Positions 9,503 through 18,279 of a stretch of 48,321 nucleotides of DNA are shown here, piece after piece. The stretch is taken from NCBI GenBank assembly GCA_023432225.1, contig JAEYUW010000018.1, positions 1 through 48,321 of the forward strand. The letters run 5' to 3'. This DNA comes from Verrucomicrobiota bacterium (GTDB lineage Bacteria > Verrucomicrobiota > Verrucomicrobiia > Opitutales > Opitutaceae). The notes under the pieces are model-generated. The model had not been told where the DNA came from. It did no database searches and saw nothing but the letters and a program-made list of their open reading frames with translations. Made by a program: the position numbers and the translations under genes. Numbering within the stretch: position 1 is the first letter of the stretch; every line of letters begins with the position of its first letter.

Positions 9503-9521
9503 ATGCACTCATAAAGTGCAT
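9503..9521. promoter_or_regulatory. Perfect 7-bp-arm palindrome, likely LysR operator
   Basis: ATGCACTCATAAAGTGCAT: arms ATGCACT and AGTGCAT around CATAA. It lies between the divergent LysR gene (start 9467) and the efflux pump (start 9567), where a LysR dimer would be expected to bind. The role is inferred from symmetry and position. Confidence 0.55.
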
Positions 9522-9566
9522 TCGCCGCTCCTTCTGCGCTCGCGGGCGTTCGGCTAAGCTGCGCGC

Positions 9567-10991
9567 ATGACTTCCACGCCCAAGCTCGCCCCCGCTGCGC
9601 TCGCGGGGCTCTCGCTGACGGTGCTGCTGTCGACGCTGAACACCAGCATCGTGAACGTCGCATTGCCGACGCTCGCGCGGGTGTTCGAGGCGTCGACGCA
9701 AGCCGCGCAGTGGACGGTCATCGCGTTCGTGCTCGCGATCACGGCGCTGATCGTGAGTGCGGGGCGGCTCGCGGATATCGTCGGGCGCAGGCGGCTCTTG
9801 TTGGGTGGCGTGATGCTGTTCACCGCGGCGGCGGGTGGCTGTGCGCTCGTGACGAGCTTGAGTTGGTTGATTGCCCTGCGGTTTGTCCAGGGCATCGGCG
9901 CGGCGGTGATGATGGCGATCAGCGTGGCGTTGGTGGGGGATCTGACGGCGGAGAACAAAGCCGGTCGTGTCATGGGCGTGTTGGGCAGCATGTCGGCGAT
10001 CGGCACAGCGCTGGGGCCGGCGCTCGGCGGACTGCTGATCGCGTCCTTCGGTTGGCGGGCGATCTTTCTCGTCAATTTGCCGCTCGGGTTGCTCGCGCTG
10101 GCGTTGGTGCGGCGCGGCGTGCCGGCGGATCGCGCTGCGCCACGGACGCCGCTGAAGGAGTTCGATGTAGTCGGCACGGCGTTGCTCGCCGGCAGTCTCG
10201 CGGCTTACGCGCTCGCGCTCACGCGCGGTCGCGGCGGATTTGGCGCAGGAAATTTGGCGCTGCTGGCGCTCGCAGCGCTGGGATTGGGCGGGTTTGTGCG
10301 CTCGCAGAAAAGCAACGCGTCGCCCCTGGTGCGTCTGGAACTATTGAAAATCGGCGCGCTGCGCTCGGGCCTGAGCATGAGCTTGCTGGTGGCGGCGGTG
10401 ATGATGTCCACGCTCGTGGTGGGACCGTTTTATCTCGCGCAGGCGTTGGCCGTGGAGGCGCGCACGATGGGACTCGTGTTGTCGATCGGACCGGTGATGG
10501 CGGCGCTCGTGGCCGGGCCGGCAGGGCGTCTCGTCGATCGCATCGGCACGCGTCAGACCACGCTCTTCGGTCTCGCGGGCGCCGGCGCAGGTTGTCTCGC
10601 GGTGGCGCTGCTGCCGGAGCGCAGCGGCCTGATCGGTTATCTGGTTCCGGTGGCGGTGATGACGGCGGGCTACTCGCTTTTTCAGACGGCCAACAACACG
10701 GCGGTGATGCGCATCGCGACGGCCGATCAGCGCGGCGTGATTTCGGGCCTGCTGAATCTCTCGCGCAATCTCGGCCTCGTCACAGGCGCGTCGTTGCTGG
10801 GCGGAATTTTCGCGTGGGCGGCGGAGCGAGGAGCGGCCTCGGGCGCGGAGAGCGCAGCCTTTGCGACGCGGACGACGTTTGCCGGTGCGACTGTTTTCAT
10901 TGCCGGCGCGTTGCTCTTGAGCCTCCGCGCGCCTCGGCCCGGCGAGGCCGGGCCGACTACAATCCCCGCTCTCAAGATTTCCGTTCGGTAG
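9567..10991 (+). CDS. MFS drug efflux transporter, DHA2 (EmrB/QacA) type
   Basis: 474 residues, almost wholly hydrophobic, long enough for the 14-helix DHA2 layout. Visible motifs: NTSIVNVALPTLARVF in helix 1 (DHA2 motif D1 style), GRLADIVGRRRLL (motif A) and GSMSAIGTALGPALGGLL (antiporter motif C). This supports a proton-driven drug or metabolite exporter in the inner membrane. It is transcribed away from the LysR gene and probably controlled by it through the palindrome at 9503-9521. A GTAG-type hairpin lies within its last 60 bases, so the C-terminal PRPGEAGPTT residues may come from a repeat. No membrane-fusion partner is adjacent. Confidence 0.88.
   Translation: MTSTPKLAPAALAGLSLTVLLSTLNTSIVNVALPTLARVFEASTQAAQWTVIAFVLAITALIVSAGRLADIVGRRRLLLGGVMLFTAAAGGCALVTSLSWLIALRFVQGIGAAVMMAISVALVGDLTAENKAGRVMGVLGSMSAIGTALGPALGGLLIASFGWRAIFLVNLPLGLLALALVRRGVPADRAAPRTPLKEFDVVGTALLAGSLAAYALALTRGRGGFGAGNLALLALAALGLGGFVRSQKSNASPLVRLELLKIGALRSGLSMSLLVAAVMMSTLVVGPFYLAQALAVEARTMGLVLSIGPVMAALVAGPAGRLVDRIGTRQTTLFGLAGAGAGCLAVALLPERSGLIGYLVPVAVMTAGYSLFQTANNTAVMRIATADQRGVISGLLNLSRNLGLVTGASLLGGIFAWAAERGAASGAESAAFATRTTFAGATVFIAGALLLSLRAPRPGEAGPTTIPALKISVR
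10934..10960 (-). repeat. REP-like GTAG hairpin inside the 3' end of the efflux gene
   Basis: On the minus strand GTAG is followed by TCGGCCCGG, CCTCG and CCGGGCCGA, a 9-bp perfect stem. It is one of the window's GTAG-headed hairpins and is translated as part of the transporter's C-terminus. Confidence 0.65.
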
Positions 10992-11093
10992 TCGCCATAT
11001 GGCCGACCATCTTTCTAGTAGCGCCCGCCCCGGGCCTCCACGGCACATGGTGTCGCTGGAGATTCACGTATCCACGCCAACCCCACTGCTCCC

Positions 11094-12200
11094 ATGCGTC
11101 GTTTCCTGAAATTCGCCAAGTTTGCCCTCATCGCTGTCGTGGCGGTGTTCATTCTCATCGTCGGTGTGTTGTTCACCGTGCGCACGCTGCGTCAGCGCGC
11201 GAATGAACGGGCGTTCGCCCTCGCGTCTCCTCCGGGAATCGTCGAATCCGGCTACGTGGAGATCGGCGGCATCAAACAGTGGATCCAGATTCGCGGCCGC
11301 GATCGCAACAACCCCGTGTTGCTCTGCGTCCACGGCGGGCCGGGCGGAACATGGCTTCCCGTGACGCGCCTCTTCGCGAGTTGGGAGAAGGATTTCACGG
11401 TCGTGCTCTGGGACCAGCGCGGCGCGGGCAAGACGCTGGCCACCACCGGTCCCGCGATCGCGCCGACGATGACGATCGAGCGCATGACGCAGGACGGCAT
11501 CGCCGTGGCCGAGCATCTCCGCCGCCGACTGGGGAAGGAGAAGGTCGCGCTGCTCGGCCATTCGTTCGGCTCAATTCTCGGCGTGAACATGGTGAAGCGG
11601 CGGCCGGAGCTGTTCTCGGTTTTCGTGGGCACGGGGCAGGCGTCCGATCTGCCGCGCAGCCTCGCGATGGAATATCAGCGGCTGCTCGACGCGGCGAAGG
11701 CAGCGCAAGACGTCCGCACGCTGCGTGAGTTGACTGCCATTGGCCAACCGCCGTTTTCAAACCTCAAGCAGACCGGCGCGTTCTTCCAGTGCGCCGAGCG
11801 CTACCAGCCAGCGGCGGACGCCGCGGCGATGGTCGAGCTTCAGCGCAGCCTGCTCTCGCCGCCGCCGAACTACTCACTGGGCGACGAATGGAATCGCATG
11901 CGCGGTTTCGCGGTCGTGCCGACGTGGGCGCTGTATCGCGAAATCCTGAGCACGGACCTCGCGGCGCTCGGCGCGGAGTTTCCGGTGCCGGTGGTGCTGA
12001 TCCAAGGAACCGATGATCGCGTGACGCCGCTGGCGTTGACGGAAGAGTATTTCCAGACGATCCGGGCGCCGCACAAGGAACTCGTGCGAATCGAGCGCGG
12101 CGGCCATTTCGCGGTCTGGAGCCAAGCGGAAAAGTTCGGTGAAGAGCTGGCGCAGCGCGTGCGACCGTTGTTGGCGAAATCGAGCGTTCGTCTCAAGTGA
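11094..12200 (+). CDS. Membrane-anchored alpha/beta hydrolase, S33 (proline iminopeptidase-like)
   Basis: 368 residues. One N-terminal membrane segment (about 8-30, FALIAVVAVFILIVGVLF) should anchor it with the hydrolase outside the cytoplasm. The fold shows HGGPG at 80-84 (oxyanion loop of the prolyl iminopeptidase group), WDQRGAG at 106-112, the nucleophile elbow GHSFG with Ser157, a catalytic Asp in QGTDDRVTP and His in GGHF. HGGPG plus DQRGxG favours an aminopeptidase of the S33 type, but esterases of the same fold cannot be excluded. It follows the efflux gene by 102 bp and converges on the Fic gene 10 bp away. Substrate unknown. Confidence 0.85.
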   Translation: MRRFLKFAKFALIAVVAVFILIVGVLFTVRTLRQRANERAFALASPPGIVESGYVEIGGIKQWIQIRGRDRNNPVLLCVHGGPGGTWLPVTRLFASWEKDFTVVLWDQRGAGKTLATTGPAIAPTMTIERMTQDGIAVAEHLRRRLGKEKVALLGHSFGSILGVNMVKRRPELFSVFVGTGQASDLPRSLAMEYQRLLDAAKAAQDVRTLRELTAIGQPPFSNLKQTGAFFQCAERYQPAADAAAMVELQRSLLSPPPNYSLGDEWNRMRGFAVVPTWALYREILSTDLAALGAEFPVPVVLIQGTDDRVTPLALTEEYFQTIRAPHKELVRIERGGHFAVWSQAEKFGEELAQRVRPLLAKSSVRLK

Positions 12201-12210
12201 ACGAACGCGC

Positions 12211-13383
12211 TCACTCGTCGGGCGGCGGAGCGAGATGGTAAGTGGTGCTGCGACCGCCCGCGGAGCCAGGGCGAAGGATGCCAGTTTCGACGAGCGATTT
12301 GATATCGCGTAGCGCTGTGTCGAGCGAGCAGTGCGCTAGTTTGGCGTAGCGCGAGGTCGAGAGGTCGGGCGCGTCGTCGTCGAGCAGGGCGTTGATGACG
12401 AGGCGCTGGCGCTCGTTGAGCGCGGCGGCTTGCGTGTGGTTGATCCAGTCCCACGTTGCGGCTTTGCGGATGATACCGGCGGAGGTTTCTTCGGCGCGTT
12501 GGAGCGCGCGGTCGAGGCAGCCGAGAAACCACTCGAGCCAGAGCGTGAGGTCGGGCGTGCCTTTCTGGCTTTGCTCGAGCGCGCCGTAATAGTGTTTCCG
12601 CTCGGCTTCGATCTGCGCCGACATACTGTAGAAACGCAGGGGCGAACCGTCGGCGCGCGCGAGAGCGAGATCGGCGAGGGCGCGGCTGACGCGGCCGTTG
12701 CCGTCCTGAAACGGATGCAAGGTGACGAACCAGAAATGCGCGATGCCGGCGCGCAGCACCGAATCGGTGGAATCGTTCTTCTCGAACCACGCAAGAAAAC
12801 GATCGACCTCGGCCGGCAGGCGCTCGGCGGCGGGGGCTTCGAAGTGGATATTTTTCCGGCGGATCACGTCACGACCGATCGATCCGGACACGACCTGCAT
12901 CGGATCCATCTCGGGCGTGCGCCACTGACCGACGAGCACGCGTTGCACACCGCTGCGACCGCCCGGGAAGAGCGAAGCTTGCCAGCCGAGCAAGCGATCG
13001 GCGGTGAGCGGCGCGGCGTAGTTTTGCGTAGCGTCGAACAGCATATCGACGGCGCCTTCGACTTGGCGATCGGTTGCCGCCGAGTCGGCCGTTTGCACGC
13101 CGAGGCGGCGGGCGATGGACGAGCGAACGGTCGACGGATCGAAGCGCGTGCCCTCGATGGCGCTGGATTGGATGACTTCGGTGGTGAGGTTTTCGAGCGC
13201 GAGTTCGGAGCGAAAACGAAACCCAAGGCCCTTCATGTGCCCGAGCAAGTGGCCTTGGCGGTGGCGGACGCGGATGAGCAACGGCGCCAATTCGGCCTCA
13301 TTCCACGTGAAATTCGGCCAATCCGGGTGCTGGTGGATGTAGCGCACAATGAGATAAATGCGTGGAATCTGCGGTGAATACAA
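12211..13383 (-). CDS. Fic/DOC family protein with DUF4172-like N-terminus
   Basis: 390 residues. Fic enzymes usually transfer AMP to a target hydroxyl. The catalytic motif HPFQDGNGRVSR is complete at 223-234 (His223 as base). The auto-inhibitory motif SSAIEG (Ser73, Glu77, Gly78) lies N-terminal of the Fic core, as in class II Fic proteins. HPDWPNFTW near residue 19 is typical of the N-terminal region found in larger Fic proteins. A C-terminal winged-helix-like part (about 320-390, KLAHCSLDTALRDIKSLVETGIL written in two parts as KLAHCSLDTALRD and IKSLVETGIL) may bind DNA. The start is TTG at 13383; an in-frame stop lies just upstream, so only downstream starts could replace it. A palindrome sits immediately upstream. 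No antitoxin gene is adjacent. Confidence 0.88.
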   Translation of the reverse strand: MYSPQIPRIYLIVRYIHQHPDWPNFTWNEAELAPLLIRVRHRQGHLLGHMKGLGFRFRSELALENLTTEVIQSSAIEGTRFDPSTVRSSIARRLGVQTADSAATDRQVEGAVDMLFDATQNYAAPLTADRLLGWQASLFPGGRSGVQRVLVGQWRTPEMDPMQVVSGSIGRDVIRRKNIHFEAPAAERLPAEVDRFLAWFEKNDSTDSVLRAGIAHFWFVTLHPFQDGNGRVSRALADLALARADGSPLRFYSMSAQIEAERKHYYGALEQSQKGTPDLTLWLEWFLGCLDRALQRAEETSAGIIRKAATWDWINHTQAAALNERQRLVINALLDDDAPDLSTSRYAKLAHCSLDTALRDIKSLVETGILRPGSAGGRSTTYHLAPPPDE

Positions 13384-13388
13384 GGCTT

Positions 13389-13413
13389 ATTCGCCGCATA
13401 ATGTGCGGCGAAT
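13389..13413. promoter_or_regulatory. Palindrome just upstream of the fic gene
   Basis: Arms ATTCGCCGCA and TGCGGCGAAT around TAATG, 10 bp each and perfect, starting 5 bases before the TTG start at 13383. This is where an operator for autorepression by the Fic protein's C-terminal helix domain could lie. It could equally be a small repeat. Confidence 0.4.
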
Positions 13414-13435
13414 AGAACCTATGTTCGCCGCAACA

Positions 13436-13472
13436 GGCGGCAGCGTGCTGCGCAGCACGACTGCGCCCCTAC
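13436..13472 (-). repeat. REP-like GTAG element
   Basis: On the minus strand GTAG is followed by a G/C-rich stretch and the perfect 16-base palindrome CGTGCTGCGCAGCACG, with outer arms that pair partly. It lies between fic and rng, 16 bases from the rng terminator. Confidence 0.6.
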
Positions 13473-13488
13473 GAGAAGAGGATGTGTG

Positions 13489-13522
13489 CAAAGAAAAGCG
13501 CCGGCTCTGGTGGAGCCGGCGC
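13489..13522 (-). terminator. Rho-independent terminator of rng
   Basis: Perfect 10-bp stem (GCGCCGGCTC at 13498-13507, GAGCCGGCGC at 13513-13522) with a 5-base loop. On the minus strand it is followed by TTTTCTTT. It lies 43 bases after the rng stop codon. Confidence 0.85.
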
Positions 13523-13564
13523 GGGGAGAACGATTACGATTAAGAGAACGAGAACGATTTTTGC

Positions 13565-15319
13565 TCAGCGATACTCTTCGTTCGTCAGCGCGTTGATGAT
13601 TTTGAAGTTCTCGACGTGATAGTTCGGGTCGGCGCGGAAGGCTAGCTTCACGCCGAAGAGCTTCTCCATGCGCACGAGCAGGTCGGAGTCTTCGGAGCGG
13701 AGGCGCTCCAGGATCGACGGGTGCACGTGCACGCGGAGCGAATACTCCTTGTTGTCCTTCCGGTTTTGCAGGCGGCGCGCGACGGAGCTGAGGCGGCGTT
13801 GGAGTTCGACGGACATCGTCGTTGCGCTCTTCACGATGCCGCGGCCGTGGCAATACGGGCAGCCGGTGTAGATGTTGGCCGAGAGCGACTCCTGCTGGCG
13901 CTGGCGCGTCATCTGCATGATGCCGAGCTGCGAGATGGGCAGGATGTGGGTCTTGGCTTTGTCCTCCGACATCAGCTCCACCATCTTGTCGTAAACCGAC
14001 TGGCGGTGGCGGCGCTCCTTCATGTCGATGAAGTCCATGATGATCAGGCCGCCGATGTTGCGGAGCCGGATCTGGCGCGCCATTTCGACGGCCGCTTCCA
14101 TGTTCACCTGGAAGATCGTGTTCTTCTCGTCGCCGCTGCGGCTCTTGTGGGAGCCGGTGTTGACGTCGATGGCGATGAGCGCCTCGGTCTCGTCGATGAC
14201 GATTTCGCCGCCGGAGGGCAGCGTGACGCGGCGCTGGAAGGTCTGCTCGATCTGGCGCTCGATGTTGTAGCGCTCGAAGACCGGGATGCTGTCCTTGTAG
14301 TAGGCAATCTTGCCGCGCGAGCGCGACGAGATGAGCGAGACGAGATCCTGCGTGCGCTTGAAGTCGGCCTCGTTGTCGATGAGCACGCGGTCGATGTCCT
14401 CGGTGAGGAAGTCGCGGACGGTGCGCTCGACGATGTCGGGCTCCTGGTAGAGGTTCGCCGGCGCGCGCTCGGTGTCCATCTTGCGCTGGATCTCTTCCCA
14501 CTTCTTGAGGAGCAGGTGGAGGTCGCGGACGAAGTAACGGGCCTTCTTGCCCTCGCCGGCGGTGCGGACGATGACGCCCATGCCTTCCGGGATCGTGAGC
14601 TCGTTGATGAGCGTTTTGAGGCGCTTGCGTTCGGCGGGGTCCTCGATCTTGCGCGAGATGCCGCAGCCGTCGGAGAACGGCGTGAGGATCAGGTAGCGGC
14701 CGGGGATGGAGAGGTTGGTCGTCGTGCGCGGGCCCTTGGTGCCGATGGGGCCCTTGGTGACCTGGATGACGATCTCGCTGCCGGGCGGGTAGAGGTTCGG
14801 GATGTCTTTGACCGTCGGCTCCTGTTTGCGCGGCTCGGCGTTCTTCTTCTTGTTCACGCGCACGACCTCGACGGAGGAGTCGGCGGCGGCCGGGAGCATG
14901 TCCCAGTAGTGGAGGAACGCGTTCTTGGAGTAGCCGATGTCGACGAAGGCGGCTTTGAGGCCGGGGTCGAGGTTCTTGATGCGGCCCTTATAGATGCCGC
15001 CGACCATGCGATTGTCGGACTCGCGCTCGATCTCGAAGCGATCGAGCACGCCGTTCATGAGGAGCGCGACGCGCTTCTCGAGCGGTTCGGAGTTGATGAC
15101 GAGTTCGCGGAAGTTGGCTTTTTCCTTTTGGAAGATGCTCAGGATCTTTTGGAGGAGCGGGCGCTGCGTGGAGCGTTCCTTGGCTTCGGCGTTAAGTTGG
15201 GCGGAGGTGACCGGCTCGCTGTTTTTCAGCGGAGGAGGCTGCTGGAGCTCCTCTTCATGGCGAGCGGCGGCGTCCCGGGCAGACTCCGGGGCGCCAGATT
15301 GGGCGGGTTGATCGTTCAT
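13565..15319 (-). CDS. rng: Ribonuclease G/E family endoribonuclease
   Basis: 584 residues from the ATG at 15319; the frame is open further upstream but those residues are proline/serine-rich and unlike the family. The protein has an N-terminal low-complexity leader, then an S1 RNA-binding domain (GGIYKGRIKNLDPGLKAAFV), the 5'-sensor region, the DNase-I-like catalytic part with Asp residues in ALIAIDVNTG and GLIIMDFIDM, and the zinc link CPYCHGRG that joins subunits. The RNase E scaffold tail is absent, so this is RNase G-like in layout. It initiates decay of mRNA and trims rRNA. It follows rodA on the same strand with about 108 bp between and ends at a strong terminator. Confidence 0.93.
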   Translation of the reverse strand: MNDQPAQSGAPESARDAAARHEEELQQPPPLKNSEPVTSAQLNAEAKERSTQRPLLQKILSIFQKEKANFRELVINSEPLEKRVALLMNGVLDRFEIERESDNRMVGGIYKGRIKNLDPGLKAAFVDIGYSKNAFLHYWDMLPAAADSSVEVVRVNKKKNAEPRKQEPTVKDIPNLYPPGSEIVIQVTKGPIGTKGPRTTTNLSIPGRYLILTPFSDGCGISRKIEDPAERKRLKTLINELTIPEGMGVIVRTAGEGKKARYFVRDLHLLLKKWEEIQRKMDTERAPANLYQEPDIVERTVRDFLTEDIDRVLIDNEADFKRTQDLVSLISSRSRGKIAYYKDSIPVFERYNIERQIEQTFQRRVTLPSGGEIVIDETEALIAIDVNTGSHKSRSGDEKNTIFQVNMEAAVEMARQIRLRNIGGLIIMDFIDMKERRHRQSVYDKMVELMSEDKAKTHILPISQLGIMQMTRQRQQESLSANIYTGCPYCHGRGIVKSATTMSVELQRRLSSVARRLQNRKDNKEYSLRVHVHPSILERLRSEDSDLLVRMEKLFGVKLAFRADPNYHVENFKIINALTNEEYR

Positions 15320-15427
15320 GGTGTGGCGTATGCCGTGGGGGTGTGTTGACGTCGGCGAACGCCTTGATGCGGGCAAACTGCGCGCAGGAGATTCCGGCAA
15401 AGCGGTCAATATCGGGGGAGGCTGACA

Positions 15428-16666
15428 TTAAAAGTCCCTCCGGAATCGATAGACGCTTTGGACCAGTCCTTGCAGCAAGCAGCAGCTGAGCACGAAGGTG
15501 CCGCCGTAGCTGATGAAGGGAAGCGGGATGCCTTTCACCGGCACGAGGCCGACGGTCATGGCGATGTTCACGAAGATGTGCACGCACAGCAGCGCGGTAA
15601 CGCCGATGACGAGCAGCATCCCGAAGCGGTCGCGGGCGAGGCCGGCAATGCGGACCCCGTTCCACAACATCACTCCGAACAAACCGATGACGGCAATGCT
15701 TCCCAGGAAACCTTTCTCCTCTGCGATGACGGAGAAGATAAAATCATTATGCGCGACTGCGCGCGGCAGGAACCCGAGCTTGGCCTGCGTGCCCTCGGTC
15801 CAGCCTTTGCCCACGAGTCCGCCCGAGCCAACCGAGATGCGCGACTGGATCTGGTTCCAGCCGATGCCGGTGCGATCCACCTTGTCGGGATTCCAGAACG
15901 CCAGCACGCGGTTGCGCTGGTAGTCCTTCAACGGCAGGCGCGCCCAGGTGGATTTCTCGTAGGCGCCGCGGTCGTTGTTAAAGTCCAAGCCGTTGTCGTC
16001 CATGTATTGCGCGTATTTCGCCACATCGAGCGCCACGGCGCCGATGAGGATCGCGAACACGGCCAACGCTCCGGCAAAGAAACGCAGCGAGAGGTTGGAG
16101 ACGAAAAGCATGGCAAAGACCATGGGCGCGATCGCAAGAGCGCTGCCGAGGTCAGGTTCTGCGACTATCAACAACATGGGTATACCCACCGCAAGGGCTA
16201 ACTTGATCAGCACTTGCAGCGAGTCGCGCACGGTGCCGAGGCGGTTGCCGGTGAGGATCGACGCCGTCACGAACAGCACCGCGATCTTGCCCGCTTCCGA
16301 GGGTTGGAAGGCGCCGAGTGCGGGGATTTCGATCCAGCGCCGCGCGCCCATGCCATGCGTCGTGCCGATGCCGGGGATGAGCACGAGCACGAGCGCCACG
16401 ATCGCGGTCGCGTAAACCCAGTGCGCGTATTTGAGCCACCAACGGTAATCGAGCAGCGAGGTCGCCGCATAGAGCGCCGCGCCGAGGCCGAGGTAGAACA
16501 GCTGTTTGATCCACTGATCGCCGTTCGAGGCGGCCTGGGCGCTGTAGATGAAGAACACGCCGAAGGTCGAGAGCACGCCCATGCACGTCGGATTGATCCA
16601 ATCCGACCGCTCACGGGTGGTGAGCTTGAAAAACTGAGCGAGGTCGATGCGGCGGGCGAGACTCAC
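15428..16666 (-). CDS. rodA: Rod-shape-determining SEDS glycosyltransferase RodA
   Basis: 412 residues and about ten membrane helices. The SEDS signature is clear near the C-terminus (GLVPVKGIPLPFISYGGTF), and RWIEIPALGAFQPSEAGKI and IVAEPDLGSALAIAPM fit RodA rather than FtsW. RodA polymerises lipid II into glycan strands in the elongasome with a class B PBP. Here its usual neighbours mreC, mreD and mrdA are not adjacent; it stands as the first gene of a rodA-rng pair and diverges from the O-antigen-ligase-like gene. Confidence 0.93.
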   Translation of the reverse strand: MSLARRIDLAQFFKLTTRERSDWINPTCMGVLSTFGVFFIYSAQAASNGDQWIKQLFYLGLGAALYAATSLLDYRWWLKYAHWVYATAIVALVLVLIPGIGTTHGMGARRWIEIPALGAFQPSEAGKIAVLFVTASILTGNRLGTVRDSLQVLIKLALAVGIPMLLIVAEPDLGSALAIAPMVFAMLFVSNLSLRFFAGALAVFAILIGAVALDVAKYAQYMDDNGLDFNNDRGAYEKSTWARLPLKDYQRNRVLAFWNPDKVDRTGIGWNQIQSRISVGSGGLVGKGWTEGTQAKLGFLPRAVAHNDFIFSVIAEEKGFLGSIAVIGLFGVMLWNGVRIAGLARDRFGMLLVIGVTALLCVHIFVNIAMTVGLVPVKGIPLPFISYGGTFVLSCCLLQGLVQSVYRFRRDF

Positions 16667-16761
16667 AGAGGAGAGAGCGCATTAAAGGTCCGGCGGGTGC
16701 GCATGCAATGGCGCAGTGTGCGCGCGCTTGCGTTAGTCCCCGACGCTTCCGCAAATGGGGC

Positions 16762-18279
16762 ATGGCCTCGTTCGGTGACCTCCAAGTGCGGCGTGCGCTG
16801 CTGATGCTCGGCGTGATCGGAGCGGCCATTTATCTCGGCTTCAATATCCCCGAGAATCCGATGGGCAGCTTTTTCATGGTGGCGGGCGTCGCATACCTGC
16901 TGACCTTGGGGATCAACTACTGGTGGTGCGCCTGGTTGTTTTTCGCCTTCTCATCGTCGGCGCTCATCATCCCGGCGCTGCCGGGGCGTCCGTTTCTCTG
17001 GGAGGCGCTGGCCGCCGCGGCATGGCCGGCGGTGTTCGTGCATCTTGGGTTGAACCGGACGCGTTTTGGAGAAATCGGATTCTCGCGTCTCGAGCTGCGG
17101 GCGTTGCTCTGTCTCGCGCTGTATCTCGGAGTGCTGGTGCTCTTGATGGCGGTTCACGGCGTGGGGTTTCGCACGCTCGGGGGGGCGCAGATGGGCGGGC
17201 GGTTCTATGTTCAGCAAATCGTGCTGGGCATCGTGCCGCTGCTGTTTCTGCTGGCGCCGTGGAGCCGCGAGCGATTGTTGGCGGCGTTTGTGGCTTCCGT
17301 GGTTTTCTCCGCCACCTACATCGTCTCCGATTTCGCGCTCATCTCCGGCGGGCGGTTTGCCCAATTGCTGCTCAACTTCTTCGAAGTGCCGACTGACGCG
17401 TTCAACTTCTACTACGGATTCGAACTCACAGGGCTGCGGCGCTACCAGTCGTTTTCCATCGTGGGGCGCTCGCTGCTGCTTCTTCTTCTTGTGGCGTTTC
17501 CCTTACAGAAGATTGTGTTTCGGCGTTTCTATTTCGGCTGGCCCTGCCTCGCTGCGATCCTCCTGCTCGGCCTTTTGAGCGGCGAGCGCACGCGCCTCGT
17601 TCAAACCGGCTTCACGCTGTTGGCGCTCGGCTGGGTGCAGCGCCTCTACACGCCGTCGCGCGTGGTGGCGCTGGGACTCGCGCTCACCGTCGCGGGTGGC
17701 GTGGTATACACGCAAGCGGATCGGTTGCCCCTGAGCATTCAACGCGCGATCTCTTTTCTTCCCGGCATCTCGGTCGATCCGGTCGCGGCGGCTGACGCCG
17801 CTGGCACGCTGCACGATCGCGTGGCGGTGGTGCAGCTGGCGATGCAAGCCGTGCCGCAACACCTGTTGATGGGGCGCGGCTTCGGCATGGAGCGGCTCGA
17901 TCAGGCCGTCCGTAGCGTGGCGGACGATGGTGTCGTGCTCGCGTTCCAGAATGGCCAGTTTCCGAATGGAATTGTCAGCCTGCTGGTCAACACCGGTCTG
18001 TGGGGTTTTCTCGCGGCGGCGGGATACGTCGTGGCAATTTCGCGCGTTGCGGTGGAAGTCGTTCGTGCCGTCGTGGCCCGACCCGAGGAAGAGCGCGGCT
18101 GGTTCGAGCGGTTTGCCCAACTCGCCGTCGCGCATTGGTTCGCCATCGCGGCCTTCTTTTTCCTGCTGCACGGCGAGGCGAGCACCTTCGTGCCGACGTT
18201 TGCGTTGCCGGGCGCGCTGTTGCTCGTCTGCCGCCGGCTGCTGACGCCGCCGACTCCTGCCGCTCTCGCGCCGACATGA
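16762..18279 (+). CDS. O-antigen ligase / Wzy-like polytopic membrane protein
   Basis: 505 residues from ATG 16762; an earlier ATG at 16708 adds 18 residues and cannot be excluded. It has about ten to twelve hydrophobic segments, a large non-membrane loop around residues 330-400 (GRGFGMERLDQAV, then NGQFPNGIVSLLVNTGLWGF) and a helix after it. This is the layout of WaaL/Wzy_C proteins, and the G-[FN]-N-P-like NGxxxNGxxSLLVNTG stretch fits their conserved loop. It would polymerise or ligate lipid-linked glycan at the periplasmic face. Its stop overlaps the next gene's ATG (ATGA), so the two are probably translated together. Confidence 0.75.
   Translation: MASFGDLQVRRALLMLGVIGAAIYLGFNIPENPMGSFFMVAGVAYLLTLGINYWWCAWLFFAFSSSALIIPALPGRPFLWEALAAAAWPAVFVHLGLNRTRFGEIGFSRLELRALLCLALYLGVLVLLMAVHGVGFRTLGGAQMGGRFYVQQIVLGIVPLLFLLAPWSRERLLAAFVASVVFSATYIVSDFALISGGRFAQLLLNFFEVPTDAFNFYYGFELTGLRRYQSFSIVGRSLLLLLLVAFPLQKIVFRRFYFGWPCLAAILLLGLLSGERTRLVQTGFTLLALGWVQRLYTPSRVVALGLALTVAGGVVYTQADRLPLSIQRAISFLPGISVDPVAAADAAGTLHDRVAVVQLAMQAVPQHLLMGRGFGMERLDQAVRSVADDGVVLAFQNGQFPNGIVSLLVNTGLWGFLAAAGYVVAISRVAVEVVRAVVARPEEERGWFERFAQLAVAHWFAIAAFFFLLHGEASTFVPTFALPGALLLVCRRLLTPPTPAALAPT

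Noticed and set aside
10988..11006. GTAG at the stop of the DHA2 efflux gene followed by a bulged palindrome
   Set aside because: Stem is broken by unmatched C residues; the GTAG-TAG coincidence is suggestive but too weak to list as a feature.
13721..15349. 542-codon open frame antisense to rng
   Set aside because: Shadow of a securely identified gene; translated residues are low-complexity Ala/Val/Asp/Glu.
15255..15428. 57-codon frame starting at TAATG overlap after rodA
   Set aside because: The ATG overlaps the rodA stop, which looks like coupling, but the frame runs into the start of rng and the residues have no motif; kept as unlikely.
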